Assembly: GCA_905221605.1 (NCBI GenBank)
Contig: CAJNDS010001691.1
Location: forward strand, 201,495-265,494
Direction of reading: 5' to 3'
Length of the DNA stretch: 64,000 nucleotides
Source of the DNA: Symbiodinium natans
Lineage: Eukaryota > Sar > Dinophyceae > Suessiales > Symbiodiniaceae
Position 1 is the stretch's first letter, and each line of letters opens with the position of its first letter. The notes beneath the pieces are model-generated. The model was given only the letters and a program-made list of their open reading frames with translations. It was not told the DNA's origin and ran no database searches. Position numbers and translations under genes: made by a program. This document shows positions 42,807-52,073 of this stretch, piece after piece.

Positions 42807-45800
42807 TCACGTTCCAGCGGCCCGTTCCTCACCAAGGAACTCAGCATTCACCACCCAGCCATCCTTGAGGCAATGCTTACAAAGCGTTTTAGCCCTGAGT
42901 TGTGAATATCGCAGAACATCACAGTCACTGCTTGCGTGCATACAGTTCCCACCCACTGTTGTATACAAAGTGGCACTCGCAGGAATAACCACCGCTTTCT
43001 TGACCCACAGCCATTTATACAGCCGTCGAAAGAGGCACCACGCCAGTTCCCAGAGTATAATTGCTGCCACCAAATATGCAACAAGGTCTGAATTGTTGAC
43101 AACCATTTCAATACCTTGAGCCAGAACCATCACCGCAGACGTGTTGGCGACCTTGCACACCCCTTCTTCTGAGCAAAAGAATCCAGCAGTTGACACTTCT
43201 TCGCCACCAATTGCCATCCCTTGCAGAGATGCAGCCACCATCATGACCGCCATTGCAAGCGAGGCTTTTTTCAAGTCAGTCCCTTGTACCAACAGTCGGA
43301 GACCCCAAAGTGCCTTTTGCTTTGCATACACCTGTCCACTCATCAATTTGGTCAACAGGTCAGCGATCATATACTCACCGCGAAGATGCGCTATCACCAT
43401 ATAACCACGGTCCACCAGAGACCTGACACCGGCTGCTCGAATTCTCAGGTGTCTTGTCCTCCAGCTTCCAGCAGGATATTGAATGATCGAGCACGTTGAA
43501 ACCGAATCTGTATACAGCACTTTTTGCAGCGATTCTTCACCTGTTCCAACCAAAGCGGCAATTATAGGGGTGCACGACTGAATCATCGTTGCTCCCTCTA
43601 TGGACGCATGTAATTCAGCTTCAGCTGTACTTAAAGCCACCGTTGATTGTCTTTGTGTTGCCCACATCACTGGACAGTCACCCCACACCACCACCGCTCC
43701 TGAGTGGCTCTTTTCGTTTTCACCTGCTGCAAAGCTGGCATCCGCGTAGGACTCCACCACCTTAACGCCTCGTCCATAACGCAACACCTCATTTCTTTCT
43801 TTTTCGCATGTTGCGATTGCTCCGAACGTCAAGCCTAACGTTGGAGTTGCAGCAAGGTATCGGAAAACCTCCTCAGCCTTTTTAACCACAAATCGCGGCC
43901 TTCGGGATGTCCACAAAGACAACTGGCTCGTGCAGAACGCCAAATCAGGTCGAGTTTTGATTGCCACCCAGAGGAACTCCCCTACGGCACCTTGAGCCGC
44001 TCGCAAGGAAGGAATATCCACCTCCTCTTCTTCACCTGGAGTTTCTTTCACCATTGGCAGGTTACTCCCTTTTCCAGTTTCATCGATCTGATACCCTCGT
44101 CGGTTCAGCAAATCTCTCACAAAGTCCTCCTGGTTGAGAAAGAAGCTGCCATTTCGATACCAGATTTGGACACCCAAAAACTTCAGGAATCCATCACCGC
44201 AGCCTGGACCACAGAACTCGGGTTCAGAAGTTTTCCACTCCTTCCTAATCTGTTCCAAGGCCTCCCGGAGCACTGTCATAGTCCCAGCCATCAAAAAATC
44301 ATCCACGTAAAGACCCATTGTCCCTACCAACTTGCTTGCACCTTCCAACTTCTCTTGTGCCATAATAAGGAACAGACTTGGGTCTGCATTGGACCTCTGA
44401 AAGCTCATTGCTTGTCCATCCTTTGACACCCAAGACATCCCTTGAAGACGTTGGTCTCGCCACTCCACCCATGCTGCAGGACTTTCGGCCAAACCATACA
44501 AGGCCTTCCTCACAATCCACCGCTCCTCTTTTGTGCAAAGACCCAATTTCACCGCCGCCCTTGGGGGCTGCACCACCACCAAACGCCCTTCTCTTTGCGC
44601 CCTATTCATCGGCGCCGTCAGAAAAGCTTTGGAAATGTCTAAGCCAGCGATGATCCACACCATATATGCTGCGTGCCTCACTTGACACCTGAATGTAGTT
44701 GAATCTAAACCTGGAGCGTACAGCGAGTGACGACTGAGTGACCTCGGCCCTTCATATTCTGTAGCTGCCGTTGACGAAATGAAGTTTCCACATGCACAGA
44801 TACGGGCACGTCGCCTCCCTGTCCCTTGCTTCCGGGTAAACACCACCAGACTGGGAACGTACTCAATCACCGGTGCATTAGGCTCTTCCGCCAATTTGTC
44901 CAGCTTTTCTTGAGTTGTTGGTTCCACCACCTCCAACTCTTCCACCAAAGACGTCACCTCGTCCGACAATGATTCCCTCCACTTTTCCAGCTCTTGCATG
45001 GCTTCTTGTGTAGGAATTGTTTTTGTTTGCAGGAACTCAACCTCCTCTGCTGCCTCGAGCGCGGTATTTTCTTGCACCATTTGCTGAACTTGAGCTGCTT
45101 TGACCAAAAACTTCGAGAGCTGAACCTCAGCCCTTTTTGCTTTAACCAGCCATTCTCTAGTCTCTGATCCTTTCTCCTCATTCGACTCATTGGCCGATCC
45201 ATGGAACTCGTCCAAAATGCAACATTCCTGTTCAGCAATTAGGCGTCGAATACTCAAATGCTCCTCTAGAGCCCATTGATGCGCTTCGAACACAGCGTAG
45301 TCGACTTCCTCTGCAAGGTCGTCCAGCGAGGTCTCTTTCAACGTCATTTTTAACCATTTCCTTTTTTCACCTTCTTCAGCTTGTGGTTCCGGAAGAGGAA
45401 ACTTGCATTGGAGAAGATAGCACCTATCCTTGTAGCTCAAACGCTCCATAAAAACAGGTGTGTACCCTGTCAAGGATACCCTGTTCCCTTTCCAAGGCAT
45501 AGGACCATGCAGTTTTCTCGGAAAGAACGACATGAAGTTCCAGTGGATATCGACCAATTTTCCAGGTAGGACTTTCTTCCCATAAGATTGCTCCACCACT
45601 TCAGCTCCTTCCTCTAAAACCTTTTCGTCCTCAACCCACAGCTGACCATCTTTATAGTCACCAAAGCCACACACATAATTGCAGCAATGTTTTTCATTGT
45701 GACTATCCCTATGCAATGACACCGGAGCATTGCACGAGATCTGAAGAGCAGAAAATTTGGCTTCAGGATTGTGGTGCCTCACGAATGATGCCAAATAACG

Positions 45801-48053
45801 ACATAGCCATGGTCTTCGATGAGTCTCTTTTGTGATACCACACACTCCGCCATGAGTATAGTGGCCCAACACCAGAGCTCGCGTACTTGTACACCAATTG
45901 TTGATACCACCTCTTCGATTCACCCTCTTTGGGTATACAATCCCTTCCAAAAGCTCCTCACAGTCCACGTAATCATACATAGACCTTTCATACATTGACT
46001 TGGCTTTTTGCTCTTCCTTTTCCAACTGTGTTCCATCCTCAGCAGTCTCACTTTTGCAGACCAAATAAGCATTTTCATGAGGAGAACAGCAAGTCGGCCA
46101 ATACTCATCACCAGGAACATTGTCCTCGACATCTGCATTTTCTTCCAGCTCCCCCAGACCCTGCATGTCATCCTCGAAAATTTCTAAGGGCGGACTCTCC
46201 CCCCGCTTGCGAAGCAAGCGCAAGGAGCCCACATGACCACGCAGTGAAGAGGCCGGGCTTTTTTCATTTAACCGATGACGAACTGGAGGATCGCGAGGCG
46301 GAGGTAAAGGAGGACCTTCCTCATCAGCGAACCGAAGCGCCGGTTTTTTCCCCTTGAGACGATGCTCTGGAGGAGAAGGCTCCTGTTCTTCTACCACCCC
46401 TTCCAGCTCCAATTCAGGCGGTTCCTTTATATTGGAAAAAATCGTAGTGCAGGGAAATAACACCAGTTCATCCGGATCTTTTGCAGTCCCTTGAGCTTCC
46501 ACCCAATAACCACCAGGTAGGTCATCGCATGGACCCAAAAGAAGTGCAGGCTGCGTACGATCGACCCATTGCCGACCTTTCTTTGTTCCATCCGGACCCA
46601 GCAACTCCCACGGACGACGTTTAACTTGAATCTGAGCACCAAAGGGAAGCAATGCCTTAGGATTTAACCCCAACTCCCTTTCAGCTTTCTGCCACCGTAA
46701 CATTGACCAATGGCGAGCAGCCAGTGCCCAGTACGCCGGTCCGAGTCGCGCCTCCTTTAAGAGCGACCTGACACCACGTTTGAATAAACCCACACATGCT
46801 TCAGCGCGCCCATTTGTTTGCGGGACTCCAGGATCACCAGTGGTCCTATATATCAGACGAGTTTCACAAAAGGACCGGAAACGTGCATTGACAAACTCCC
46901 CCGCTCGATCTGAGTGGATTCTCAACACCGGATACCCATGTCTCTGCAAGCGCACCATCATTCTTTGAACTGCCGATAAAACAGTTGTTTGCTGTTTGTC
47001 CACAATCGGCTCCACCATAACGAAGTTGATCATACGAACCGGTTGGGTCAAGTGGTCCTTCAGTTCCTTCCAGGATTTTTCAGAAGCTTGAATTTTCAAC
47101 ACCTCTGCCTCCAGAACTGGCGCAGGTTCCACCGGTGCAGAGTCTTCCTCCTCGAAGTTAGCGACTGCATCGCCTAACCATTCTCCAACACCAGCACCAT
47201 CATCTACCACCTGATCTTCCACCTCATCCGCATCTTCCTCCTTTGCTGGAGGGCGACCCACATTGGGATCCAACATTGGAAATTGATACACACCAATAAC
47301 AGCGTGTCGTGGCTTCTGCTGGTGAGCATCCTTTGAAAACTTGTATGGACCCGCTAAGTCCAATGATAAAGTGTAAGCATCCCCATGCCTTCGCCTCAAA
47401 TGGCGACGCTCTTTTCCAGCAGCAGACACACAGATTTGACAATCACGTCTGAAGGGAATATGCCCCCTTAGGCAATGGTCACGGAAGGCACGCTCCTCAG
47501 CTGTCAACCTCCGTAACGTTCCTTCTCGTTCTTCCTTTTTTGACACCATAGCTGCCCGTTCAGCATCGCTCTCATGCAACCATTGTGCCAACCTGTGACG
47601 TATTCTTTTAACCAATCCAAACGCCCATCGCGCCCATATAGAGGATTGTCCCATACGCTCTTCCAGGGTAGAAGCGAATGTTGCTGACCACGGAACAACC
47701 ACGCGAACTTGTTCTAACGATTCCCATAGTTCCATATCAGACACCAGGAAAGTCGTAGGTTTCACCAGAGCATGTCCCAACGCTCCTTGATCAAAGTGTG
47801 CAGCGTACATTCCATAACGCTCACAAAAGCTTTTCACCTCTGGCCAACTCCAGAAGGTAGGACTTGAGAGCCCTTCCTGAGAACCATCCACCAGATCCTC
47901 AGCACTCAAGACCGTTTTGCCGTTCTGAGAGAAATCTTTCCCTATGAGTTCAGGGTCCCCAGGGCTTTCCATGCCAAAGAAGACAGAACTTCCATTGATG
48001 ACTTCAGCAGTTCCACACCTTGAATGCACCGCCACGTCATATAGGAAAAGCAT
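42807..48053 (-). CDS. pol: Pol polyprotein (1,748 aa): integrase, 2OG-dioxygenase-like domain, reverse transcriptase, RNase H
   Basis: Copies and inserts the element. Residues 1-110 finish the methyltransferase-like domain. The integrase zinc finger is H193, H198, C205, C208; the catalytic core has D232, D382 and E418, with exactly 35 residues between D382 and E418 (DD35E) and an acidic insert at about 270-320. Residues about 720-870 show H781-x-D783, H849 and R858, the metal and 2-oxoglutarate signature of Fe(II) dioxygenases. Residues about 940-1050 are charged and coiled-coil-like. RT spans about 1065-1310, with LDISKAF (D1139) and YVDD (1249-1252). RNase H follows, with D1438, E1478, D1516 and D1565. 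The C-terminus has hydrophobic segments at about 1597-1613 and 1656-1675 and a small motif H1706, C1711, C1725, C1728. All catalytic residues I checked are present and there is no internal stop. The frame is open upstream of this ATG to the slip site at 48113. Confidence 0.97.
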   Translation of the reverse strand: MLFLYDVAVHSRCGTAEVINGSSVFFGMESPGDPELIGKDFSQNGKTVLSAEDLVDGSQEGLSSPTFWSWPEVKSFCERYGMYAAHFDQGALGHALVKPTTFLVSDMELWESLEQVRVVVPWSATFASTLEERMGQSSIWARWAFGLVKRIRHRLAQWLHESDAERAAMVSKKEEREGTLRRLTAEERAFRDHCLRGHIPFRRDCQICVSAAGKERRHLRRRHGDAYTLSLDLAGPYKFSKDAHQQKPRHAVIGVYQFPMLDPNVGRPPAKEEDADEVEDQVVDDGAGVGEWLGDAVANFEEEDSAPVEPAPVLEAEVLKIQASEKSWKELKDHLTQPVRMINFVMVEPIVDKQQTTVLSAVQRMMVRLQRHGYPVLRIHSDRAGEFVNARFRSFCETRLIYRTTGDPGVPQTNGRAEACVGLFKRGVRSLLKEARLGPAYWALAARHWSMLRWQKAERELGLNPKALLPFGAQIQVKRRPWELLGPDGTKKGRQWVDRTQPALLLGPCDDLPGGYWVEAQGTAKDPDELVLFPCTTIFSNIKEPPELELEGVVEEQEPSPPEHRLKGKKPALRFADEEGPPLPPPRDPPVRHRLNEKSPASSLRGHVGSLRLLRKRGESPPLEIFEDDMQGLGELEENADVEDNVPGDEYWPTCCSPHENAYLVCKSETAEDGTQLEKEEQKAKSMYERSMYDYVDCEELLEGIVYPKRVNRRGGINNWCTSTRALVLGHYTHGGVCGITKETHRRPWLCRYLASFVRHHNPEAKFSALQISCNAPVSLHRDSHNEKHCCNYVCGFGDYKDGQLWVEDEKVLEEGAEVVEQSYGKKVLPGKLVDIHWNFMSFFPRKLHGPMPWKGNRVSLTGYTPVFMERLSYKDRCYLLQCKFPLPEPQAEEGEKRKWLKMTLKETSLDDLAEEVDYAVFEAHQWALEEHLSIRRLIAEQECCILDEFHGSANESNEEKGSETREWLVKAKRAEVQLSKFLVKAAQVQQMVQENTALEAAEEVEFLQTKTIPTQEAMQELEKWRESLSDEVTSLVEELEVVEPTTQEKLDKLAEEPNAPVIEYVPSLVVFTRKQGTGRRRARICACGNFISSTAATEYEGPRSLSRHSLYAPGLDSTTFRCQVRHAAYMVWIIAGLDISKAFLTAPMNRAQREGRLVVVQPPRAAVKLGLCTKEERWIVRKALYGLAESPAAWVEWRDQRLQGMSWVSKDGQAMSFQRSNADPSLFLIMAQEKLEGASKLVGTMGLYVDDFLMAGTMTVLREALEQIRKEWKTSEPEFCGPGCGDGFLKFLGVQIWYRNGSFFLNQEDFVRDLLNRRGYQIDETGKGSNLPMVKETPGEEEEVDIPSLRAAQGAVGEFLWVAIKTRPDLAFCTSQLSLWTSRRPRFVVKKAEEVFRYLAATPTLGLTFGAIATCEKERNEVLRYGRGVKVVESYADASFAAGENEKSHSGAVVVWGDCPVMWATQRQSTVALSTAEAELHASIEGATMIQSCTPIIAALVGTGEESLQKVLYTDSVSTCSIIQYPAGSWRTRHLRIRAAGVRSLVDRGYMVIAHLRGEYMIADLLTKLMSGQVYAKQKALWGLRLLVQGTDLKKASLAMAVMMVAASLQGMAIGGEEVSTAGFFCSEEGVCKVANTSAVMVLAQGIEMVVNNSDLVAYLVAAIILWELAWCLFRRLYKWLWVKKAVVIPASATLYTTVGGNCMHASSDCDVLRYSQLRAKTLCKHCLKDGWVVNAEFLGEERAAGT
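45441..45896 (-). other. 2-oxoglutarate/Fe(II) dioxygenase-like domain inside Pol
   Basis: It lies between integrase and RT, at Pol residues about 720-870. Key points are VSLHRDSHN (H781, D783), then DYKDGQLWVE (the GG-x-L-W strand type), then FFPRKLHGPMPWKGNRVSLT with H849 and R858. The spacing H-x-D, 65 residues, H, 8 residues, R fits the double-stranded beta-helix dioxygenases (AlkB, TET/JBP, prolyl hydroxylase). Substrate cannot be read from the sequence. In this context nucleic-acid demethylation or oxidation is attractive but inferred. Confidence 0.65.
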
Positions 48054-48373
48054 CTTCAGAAGTAAAACACCATCCTTTTGAGCTAATTCTTGATGTGGCC
48101 AAGGAAGACTTTTAACCCCAACCGTTCAGGCCCACAGCGTCGGCGTAATACAGGTGGACCACCGTCTTCACCTCTCAACCTTGACACTGTCCTGCATGGA
48201 GGTCCTCCCACCACAGCAACCACCTTTCCTTCAGCCGCCAGATGCAGAAGATACTTCCAGACGCTCGAATTATGTAGGTCACCGCCTTTTGTCAAATCCA
48301 GCTCCAGTACCTCCACATCCCGACTGGGAAAATGCCATTTTTGTTTTCCCGAAAATAGGTGTACCACCACCCT
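47738..48373 (-). other. Cytosine-5 DNA methyltransferase-like domain split across Gag and Pol frames
   Basis: Signatures in order: VVHLFSG (motif I, SAM loop, Gag residue 1148 on), LELD (motif II), GGPPCRTVSR (motif IV with the PPC catalytic Cys), then in Pol FFGMESPGDP (Pol residues 25-34, in the place of the ENV/ENP motif VI) and FDQGALGHALVKPTTFLVSD (Pol residues 87-106), which resembles the KPT-x-hydrophobic-T/S-N/D segment of some phage-type methylases. Motif VIII QxRxR and a clear motif X are not seen. Cytosine methyltransferases captured by dinoflagellate copia elements have been reported; that this domain is of that kind, or still active, is inference. Confidence 0.6.
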
Positions 48374-51300
48374 TTTTGCTCGTGCCAGCCGTCTCCTTTT
48401 ATGACGGTTGAAAGGCAACGCTGCAATATCTCCACGTGGCAACAGCTCCATCAGCATATTTTCTGGTATATCCCCATAATACCACCGAAGAAATCTCCAG
48501 CATGCCTGGACGAACTCCTCCTCATTCGCTGACGCTGTCCGCGCTGCGCTTTGCAACGACGTTTTTACAGCCACCTCGTTGTCCGTATTCGGACACCCTT
48601 GAACCATACGTGCCACCTTCAAAGCTTGCTTTGGTGAGCACCAATCCATTTCATCAATGATCTGAAGCGCCACCTCCTTTTCCAAACAAGGGCACCCATT
48701 CAGATCACGAACGCGAAGTTCCCCCAGAACAGGATGTGAGGCTGTGCACTTGCCACCACGCCACTGAACTCTGAGACCAACCAAGGCGCTCGCTTTGCCA
48801 ATTGGCACTAGTGGATCTACCATTTCAGGAGTTACCAGGGTCCCACCTGGGGTAATACACATCTCCCGAGATCCAACAGCTAAAGACACCAACACCTTTT
48901 GCTGCGGAAGCTGTTCTCCAGGACGAAGTGATCTGAGAGGATGTGATGCTCCCGAGTCCAACATGCCCATTCCCGAACACTCATTGGTGTCAGAAACCCT
49001 GGCCACATGTAGAACGCATACTCCTCGGCCTTCTCCCTGCTTCGGCAACAACGTGGCATCCGACGAACCGACTCCACAGTCCGCCCTTCCATTCCTCCAT
49101 TGAGAATGGGACCAAGACGCACGCTGCCTTTCAGCATGCAAAACCATGTTTTCAGCTGTTTTGTAATCCATAACCAAACAGCCATGTTCAAACCACAAGA
49201 GCTGGTCCAGCGAAGATTTTGCACCCACGTGACACATCCCATTGATCACCGTGAGGTTCGCCCCAAACTCCAAAATCAACCAGAGAGGGATAATCAGGGG
49301 CCCATTGTCTTCCCTAATCAACGTCCCTTTCTCTGTAATCCTCATTGCCACACCACCAAGCGCGCTTTGCACCATAACAGTAGTGTCGGGTAAACATTCC
49401 CATGGAAAAAGCGTCCGCACAAGATGCGTAGCAGCCGTATCCACCAACGCCACTCTCCTTTCCTGCTGAAACAATCCAGATCCACATAACATTCGAACAC
49501 TGGGATCCCCGCTTGATGCTGACTGCGCTGATGACAGCTTCATAGATTTCAGCACTTCCAACGCTTCAGCAAGGACTTGATTGGGTGTTGATGGTGATGA
49601 GGGACTTGCAGAACCTTTATCCAATCCCGCATTAGCTGTCTCATCTCCCCCTTCAGCTACCTCTGCTTTTTTGGCATTTCCCCATTTCGCACCTTTGCCG
49701 CCCTTTCCCCCTTTGGGAGAATTCCCTTTAGATCTGCTTCTCTCAGGGTTTGAGTCCACATTGGAACTTGCACCATCCTTATATGGACATTGCGGCTGCA
49801 GATGGCCAACGGCCCCACACTCAAAACATCTTCCTCGCTCAAGGGAGTCTTTGTCATGGCGGAATTTACAGCGGGCTCCGAACTTGCAACCTGCATCGGT
49901 CTTCCCATATATCCAACAGAAAGGACGTTCACCATCTCCGCTGTACCTTTTTCCTTTCCCTTTGCCTTTGTCACCCTCCTCTGTCTCGTCACCAGTTCCC
50001 TTTTGGGCCTTGTTTAACCTGGCCCTTTTCTTGGCGTCCGAGTCCTGCTTCACCTCCTGTTCACCAGCACTATGCAATAGCAGTTCAAACTCTGCCTGTA
50101 ACATTTCAGCTAGTTGTGTCGCAGTTTCAGAGGTCGGCGAGTAGTCCACCCCCAATTTCTCCCGAAAGGATGCCACTCTGAAATGCACCGTAGGGTGTTT
50201 TGCCAGCAACGCGGATGATAAAGCATCCAATCCCTTGATAAGCAAGGTAGCGTCCGGCTCGGATGCTCGCAGCTCCCTTAATCGGGAACGCCATTGCGCC
50301 CATTGTCGCACTCCCTTAATAGCCTCTGAGATCGAGGTTGCTGAAGATGGTTGCACCAAGAAGTTCAACATTGTGCTGCGCTCATTTGCTCCACCTGGTT
50401 GGTAAACCGTCAGCAATTTGTAAAATATCATCACTGACCCCAACATTCGAGTGGAAACGATCTCGGTCTTCAATCTCTCCGGAATCGCCTGTAGCAGCAA
50501 AGACACCGCTCTCTGCTCCAACAAAACATGCACAGTTTGAACCACTTTGAGCCCTTCCAGCTCAGCCTTGATGCCCAACCTTTCCAGTGGAGAAACACTC
50601 AACCATTTGGCATACGCTTGATATGCCTTTGAGTAGACGCATTGCCACCACACTCTTCCTGTATCTGTCAGCGAAGACAACATTGGTTCGATCATTGCGA
50701 TCCAATCACCCAGTGCCGTCGGATTGCTTGGTGTGTAGTCTGCCAAAGTTGGAAGGCTCATCACATGCTTCCCGAGAGCCTCCGGACGTTCGGTTCCAGA
50801 ACTATCACCAGTGATTGGCATACCGCGTGGCACCACTGCTCCAGGAGGTAAACTGACCCTTCCACCAGGCCCTTGAGGTAGTCCATGTCCTATACCGGGC
50901 GTAACAGCTGTGAGCGGAACCTTTTCTAATTCCAACTTCCCAGCGACCATTTTCCACCGATACGGAACATCATCCACCATTGTATATCCACCCGATTCTG
51001 CTGAGTTCTCTTGCGTCGCAGTTTCCCGAGCTGAAACAAAACCGGGCTGGTTCCCCGCAGGTGCGACAGAACCATCAACACCTGATGGCACGGAAATAAT
51101 CGGAACATGTGTTAAACCAGGTGGTCCACTTGCATATCCACCACTTGCAGGACCTCCCGTGGGGTAATTCAATGGAGGCAATCTGGAGGGTTTCTTCCCT
51201 TCAGCTACATGCATCATTGGCACTTCTTTTTCATCCTCCACTTGAACATCCCCCTTCCTGGACCCAGGCAAGGATTGAAGATCACAACCCTTTGGCAGGT

Positions 51301-51808
51301 CGTAGCCCTCAATAGGCAGCCATGTCCCATCAGGCAACACAGTCCAAAAACCACCCATACCATCCGTGTAGAAAACTTGTCCTGGCAGGTACTGCTTCTC
51401 TGGAGTCATTCCTAGAGGATATGCCGTGTTTGCGTCCACCACTCCAGAGCTCCGTGCCCTTGAAGCTGACCCAGATGCAGCAGAGGTATAGCTTTTTTCC
51501 TCCACCCGATGCAACCTGTTCCCCAGCTCCTTTGTCTGCACAAGCAACTCTTTCAGCGCACGCTTCACCACCGCCATATCTTCAGTTTGCTCTTCACCAC
51601 TAACATCAGGAATGAGTTCTTCGTCGGCTTGCACTCCACCAATAGTACCTCGTTCCATTTGTCCCATTAAGCCTGACGATGGTCTCTCAACAGGTGCAGG
51701 TTCCTGACCCAAAAGGTCTTGCAGCGAAGGCGGTCTCCTCGTACCTTCACCACTCCTATCCCCTCCGCTCGCGGGAAGACTTGCCGGCCTTGATTGCCTA
51801 AGTCTCAT
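48083..51808 (-). CDS. gag: Gag-protease polyprotein (1,241 aa) ending inside a methyltransferase-like domain
   Basis: Particle-forming and protease part of the element. Residues about 1-340 are Pro/Gly/Ser-rich with no known fold. Residues about 350-585 are a mostly helical Gag-like core. A basic GKGKGK linker leads to a CCCH finger (C631, C641, C647, H651) and a CCHC zinc knuckle (C661, C664, H669, C674), expected to bind RNA. Two aspartic-protease-like repeats follow: one with D790-T-A-A-T-H, one with D951-S-G-A-S-H; only the second keeps the classic DSG. From residue 1146 come VVHLFSG, LELD and GGPPCRTVSRLR, which fit motifs I, II and IV of cytosine-5 methyltransferases. The frame closes at TAG 48083-48085, in the middle of that domain; the domain continues in the -1 frame from an AAAA run at 48113-48110. 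The start ATG overlaps the stop of the 83-aa ORF. Confidence 0.92.
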   Translation of the reverse strand: MRLRQSRPASLPASGGDRSGEGTRRPPSLQDLLGQEPAPVERPSSGLMGQMERGTIGGVQADEELIPDVSGEEQTEDMAVVKRALKELLVQTKELGNRLHRVEEKSYTSAASGSASRARSSGVVDANTAYPLGMTPEKQYLPGQVFYTDGMGGFWTVLPDGTWLPIEGYDLPKGCDLQSLPGSRKGDVQVEDEKEVPMMHVAEGKKPSRLPPLNYPTGGPASGGYASGPPGLTHVPIISVPSGVDGSVAPAGNQPGFVSARETATQENSAESGGYTMVDDVPYRWKMVAGKLELEKVPLTAVTPGIGHGLPQGPGGRVSLPPGAVVPRGMPITGDSSGTERPEALGKHVMSLPTLADYTPSNPTALGDWIAMIEPMLSSLTDTGRVWWQCVYSKAYQAYAKWLSVSPLERLGIKAELEGLKVVQTVHVLLEQRAVSLLLQAIPERLKTEIVSTRMLGSVMIFYKLLTVYQPGGANERSTMLNFLVQPSSATSISEAIKGVRQWAQWRSRLRELRASEPDATLLIKGLDALSSALLAKHPTVHFRVASFREKLGVDYSPTSETATQLAEMLQAEFELLLHSAGEQEVKQDSDAKKRARLNKAQKGTGDETEEGDKGKGKGKRYSGDGERPFCWIYGKTDAGCKFGARCKFRHDKDSLERGRCFECGAVGHLQPQCPYKDGASSNVDSNPERSRSKGNSPKGGKGGKGAKWGNAKKAEVAEGGDETANAGLDKGSASPSSPSTPNQVLAEALEVLKSMKLSSAQSASSGDPSVRMLCGSGLFQQERRVALVDTAATHLVRTLFPWECLPDTTVMVQSALGGVAMRITEKGTLIREDNGPLIIPLWLILEFGANLTVINGMCHVGAKSSLDQLLWFEHGCLVMDYKTAENMVLHAERQRASWSHSQWRNGRADCGVGSSDATLLPKQGEGRGVCVLHVARVSDTNECSGMGMLDSGASHPLRSLRPGEQLPQQKVLVSLAVGSREMCITPGGTLVTPEMVDPLVPIGKASALVGLRVQWRGGKCTASHPVLGELRVRDLNGCPCLEKEVALQIIDEMDWCSPKQALKVARMVQGCPNTDNEVAVKTSLQSAARTASANEEEFVQACWRFLRWYYGDIPENMLMELLPRGDIAALPFNRHKRRRLARAKRVVVHLFSGKQKWHFPSRDVEVLELDLTKGGDLHNSSVWKYLLHLAAEGKVVAVVGGPPCRTVSRLRGEDGGPPVLRRRCGPERLGLKVFLGHIKN
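48110..48113 (-). other. -1 frame change joining Gag to Pol
   Basis: In element sense the Gag frame reads GGG TTA AAA GTC and soon stops. Moving back one base at the AAAA gives AGT CTT CCT TGG, which stays open through the Pol ATG at 48053 to 42807. The methyltransferase-like domain is uninterrupted across this shift, so the shift joins true partners. A Lys tRNA can re-pair AAA to AAA here, but it is not a perfect X XXY YYZ heptamer, so a one-base deletion in this copy is the main alternative. Confidence 0.7.
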
Positions 51809-52056
51809 TTCTTCTTGAGCCCGCTCGCTCCAGAAGGATTTGCTGCTTGAACCGGAACCACTTCGTTTTCCACCTGAGGCGTTGGTTGTATCATTGCAAC
51901 CTCCCTACCATCTGTCAGTGCTTGTACCATTTGTTGTCGATCTTCACCCCCATCACCACGATTTCCTTCGGCTTCATTGGCCGTTGGCGACAGTCCAGGC
52001 TCAGAGCGACGCCGCATCATGTCCATGGCGTTAAACAAACGAAAAATCTTTACCAA
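51805..52056 (-). CDS. Short leader ORF (83 aa), putative N-terminal part of Gag
   Basis: This is the first ATG after the 5' LTR, only 33 nt past its edge, so the RNA leader is short. The product is hydrophilic and begins MVKIFRLFNAMDMMRRRSEP; no domain is recognised. Its TGA overlaps the ATG of the next ORF as ATGA (51808-51805), and the Gag ORF lies in the -1 frame relative to it. Reaching Gag would need a -1 shift on the run ending AAG AAG AAA, or termination-reinitiation at the overlap. Identical LTRs argue against long decay, so it is likely part of the translated element. A separate small protein or a decoy uORF are alternatives. Confidence 0.6.
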   Translation of the reverse strand: MVKIFRLFNAMDMMRRRSEPGLSPTANEAEGNRGDGGEDRQQMVQALTDGREVAMIQPTPQVENEVVPVQAANPSGASGLKKK

Positions 52057-52073
52057 TTCCGCAGGAAGCCTAA

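Noticed and set aside
42992-44653. Plus-strand frames of 60-144 codons across the retrotransposon (for example 43992-44426)
   Set aside because: They are shadows of the Pol and Gag frames on the minus strand.
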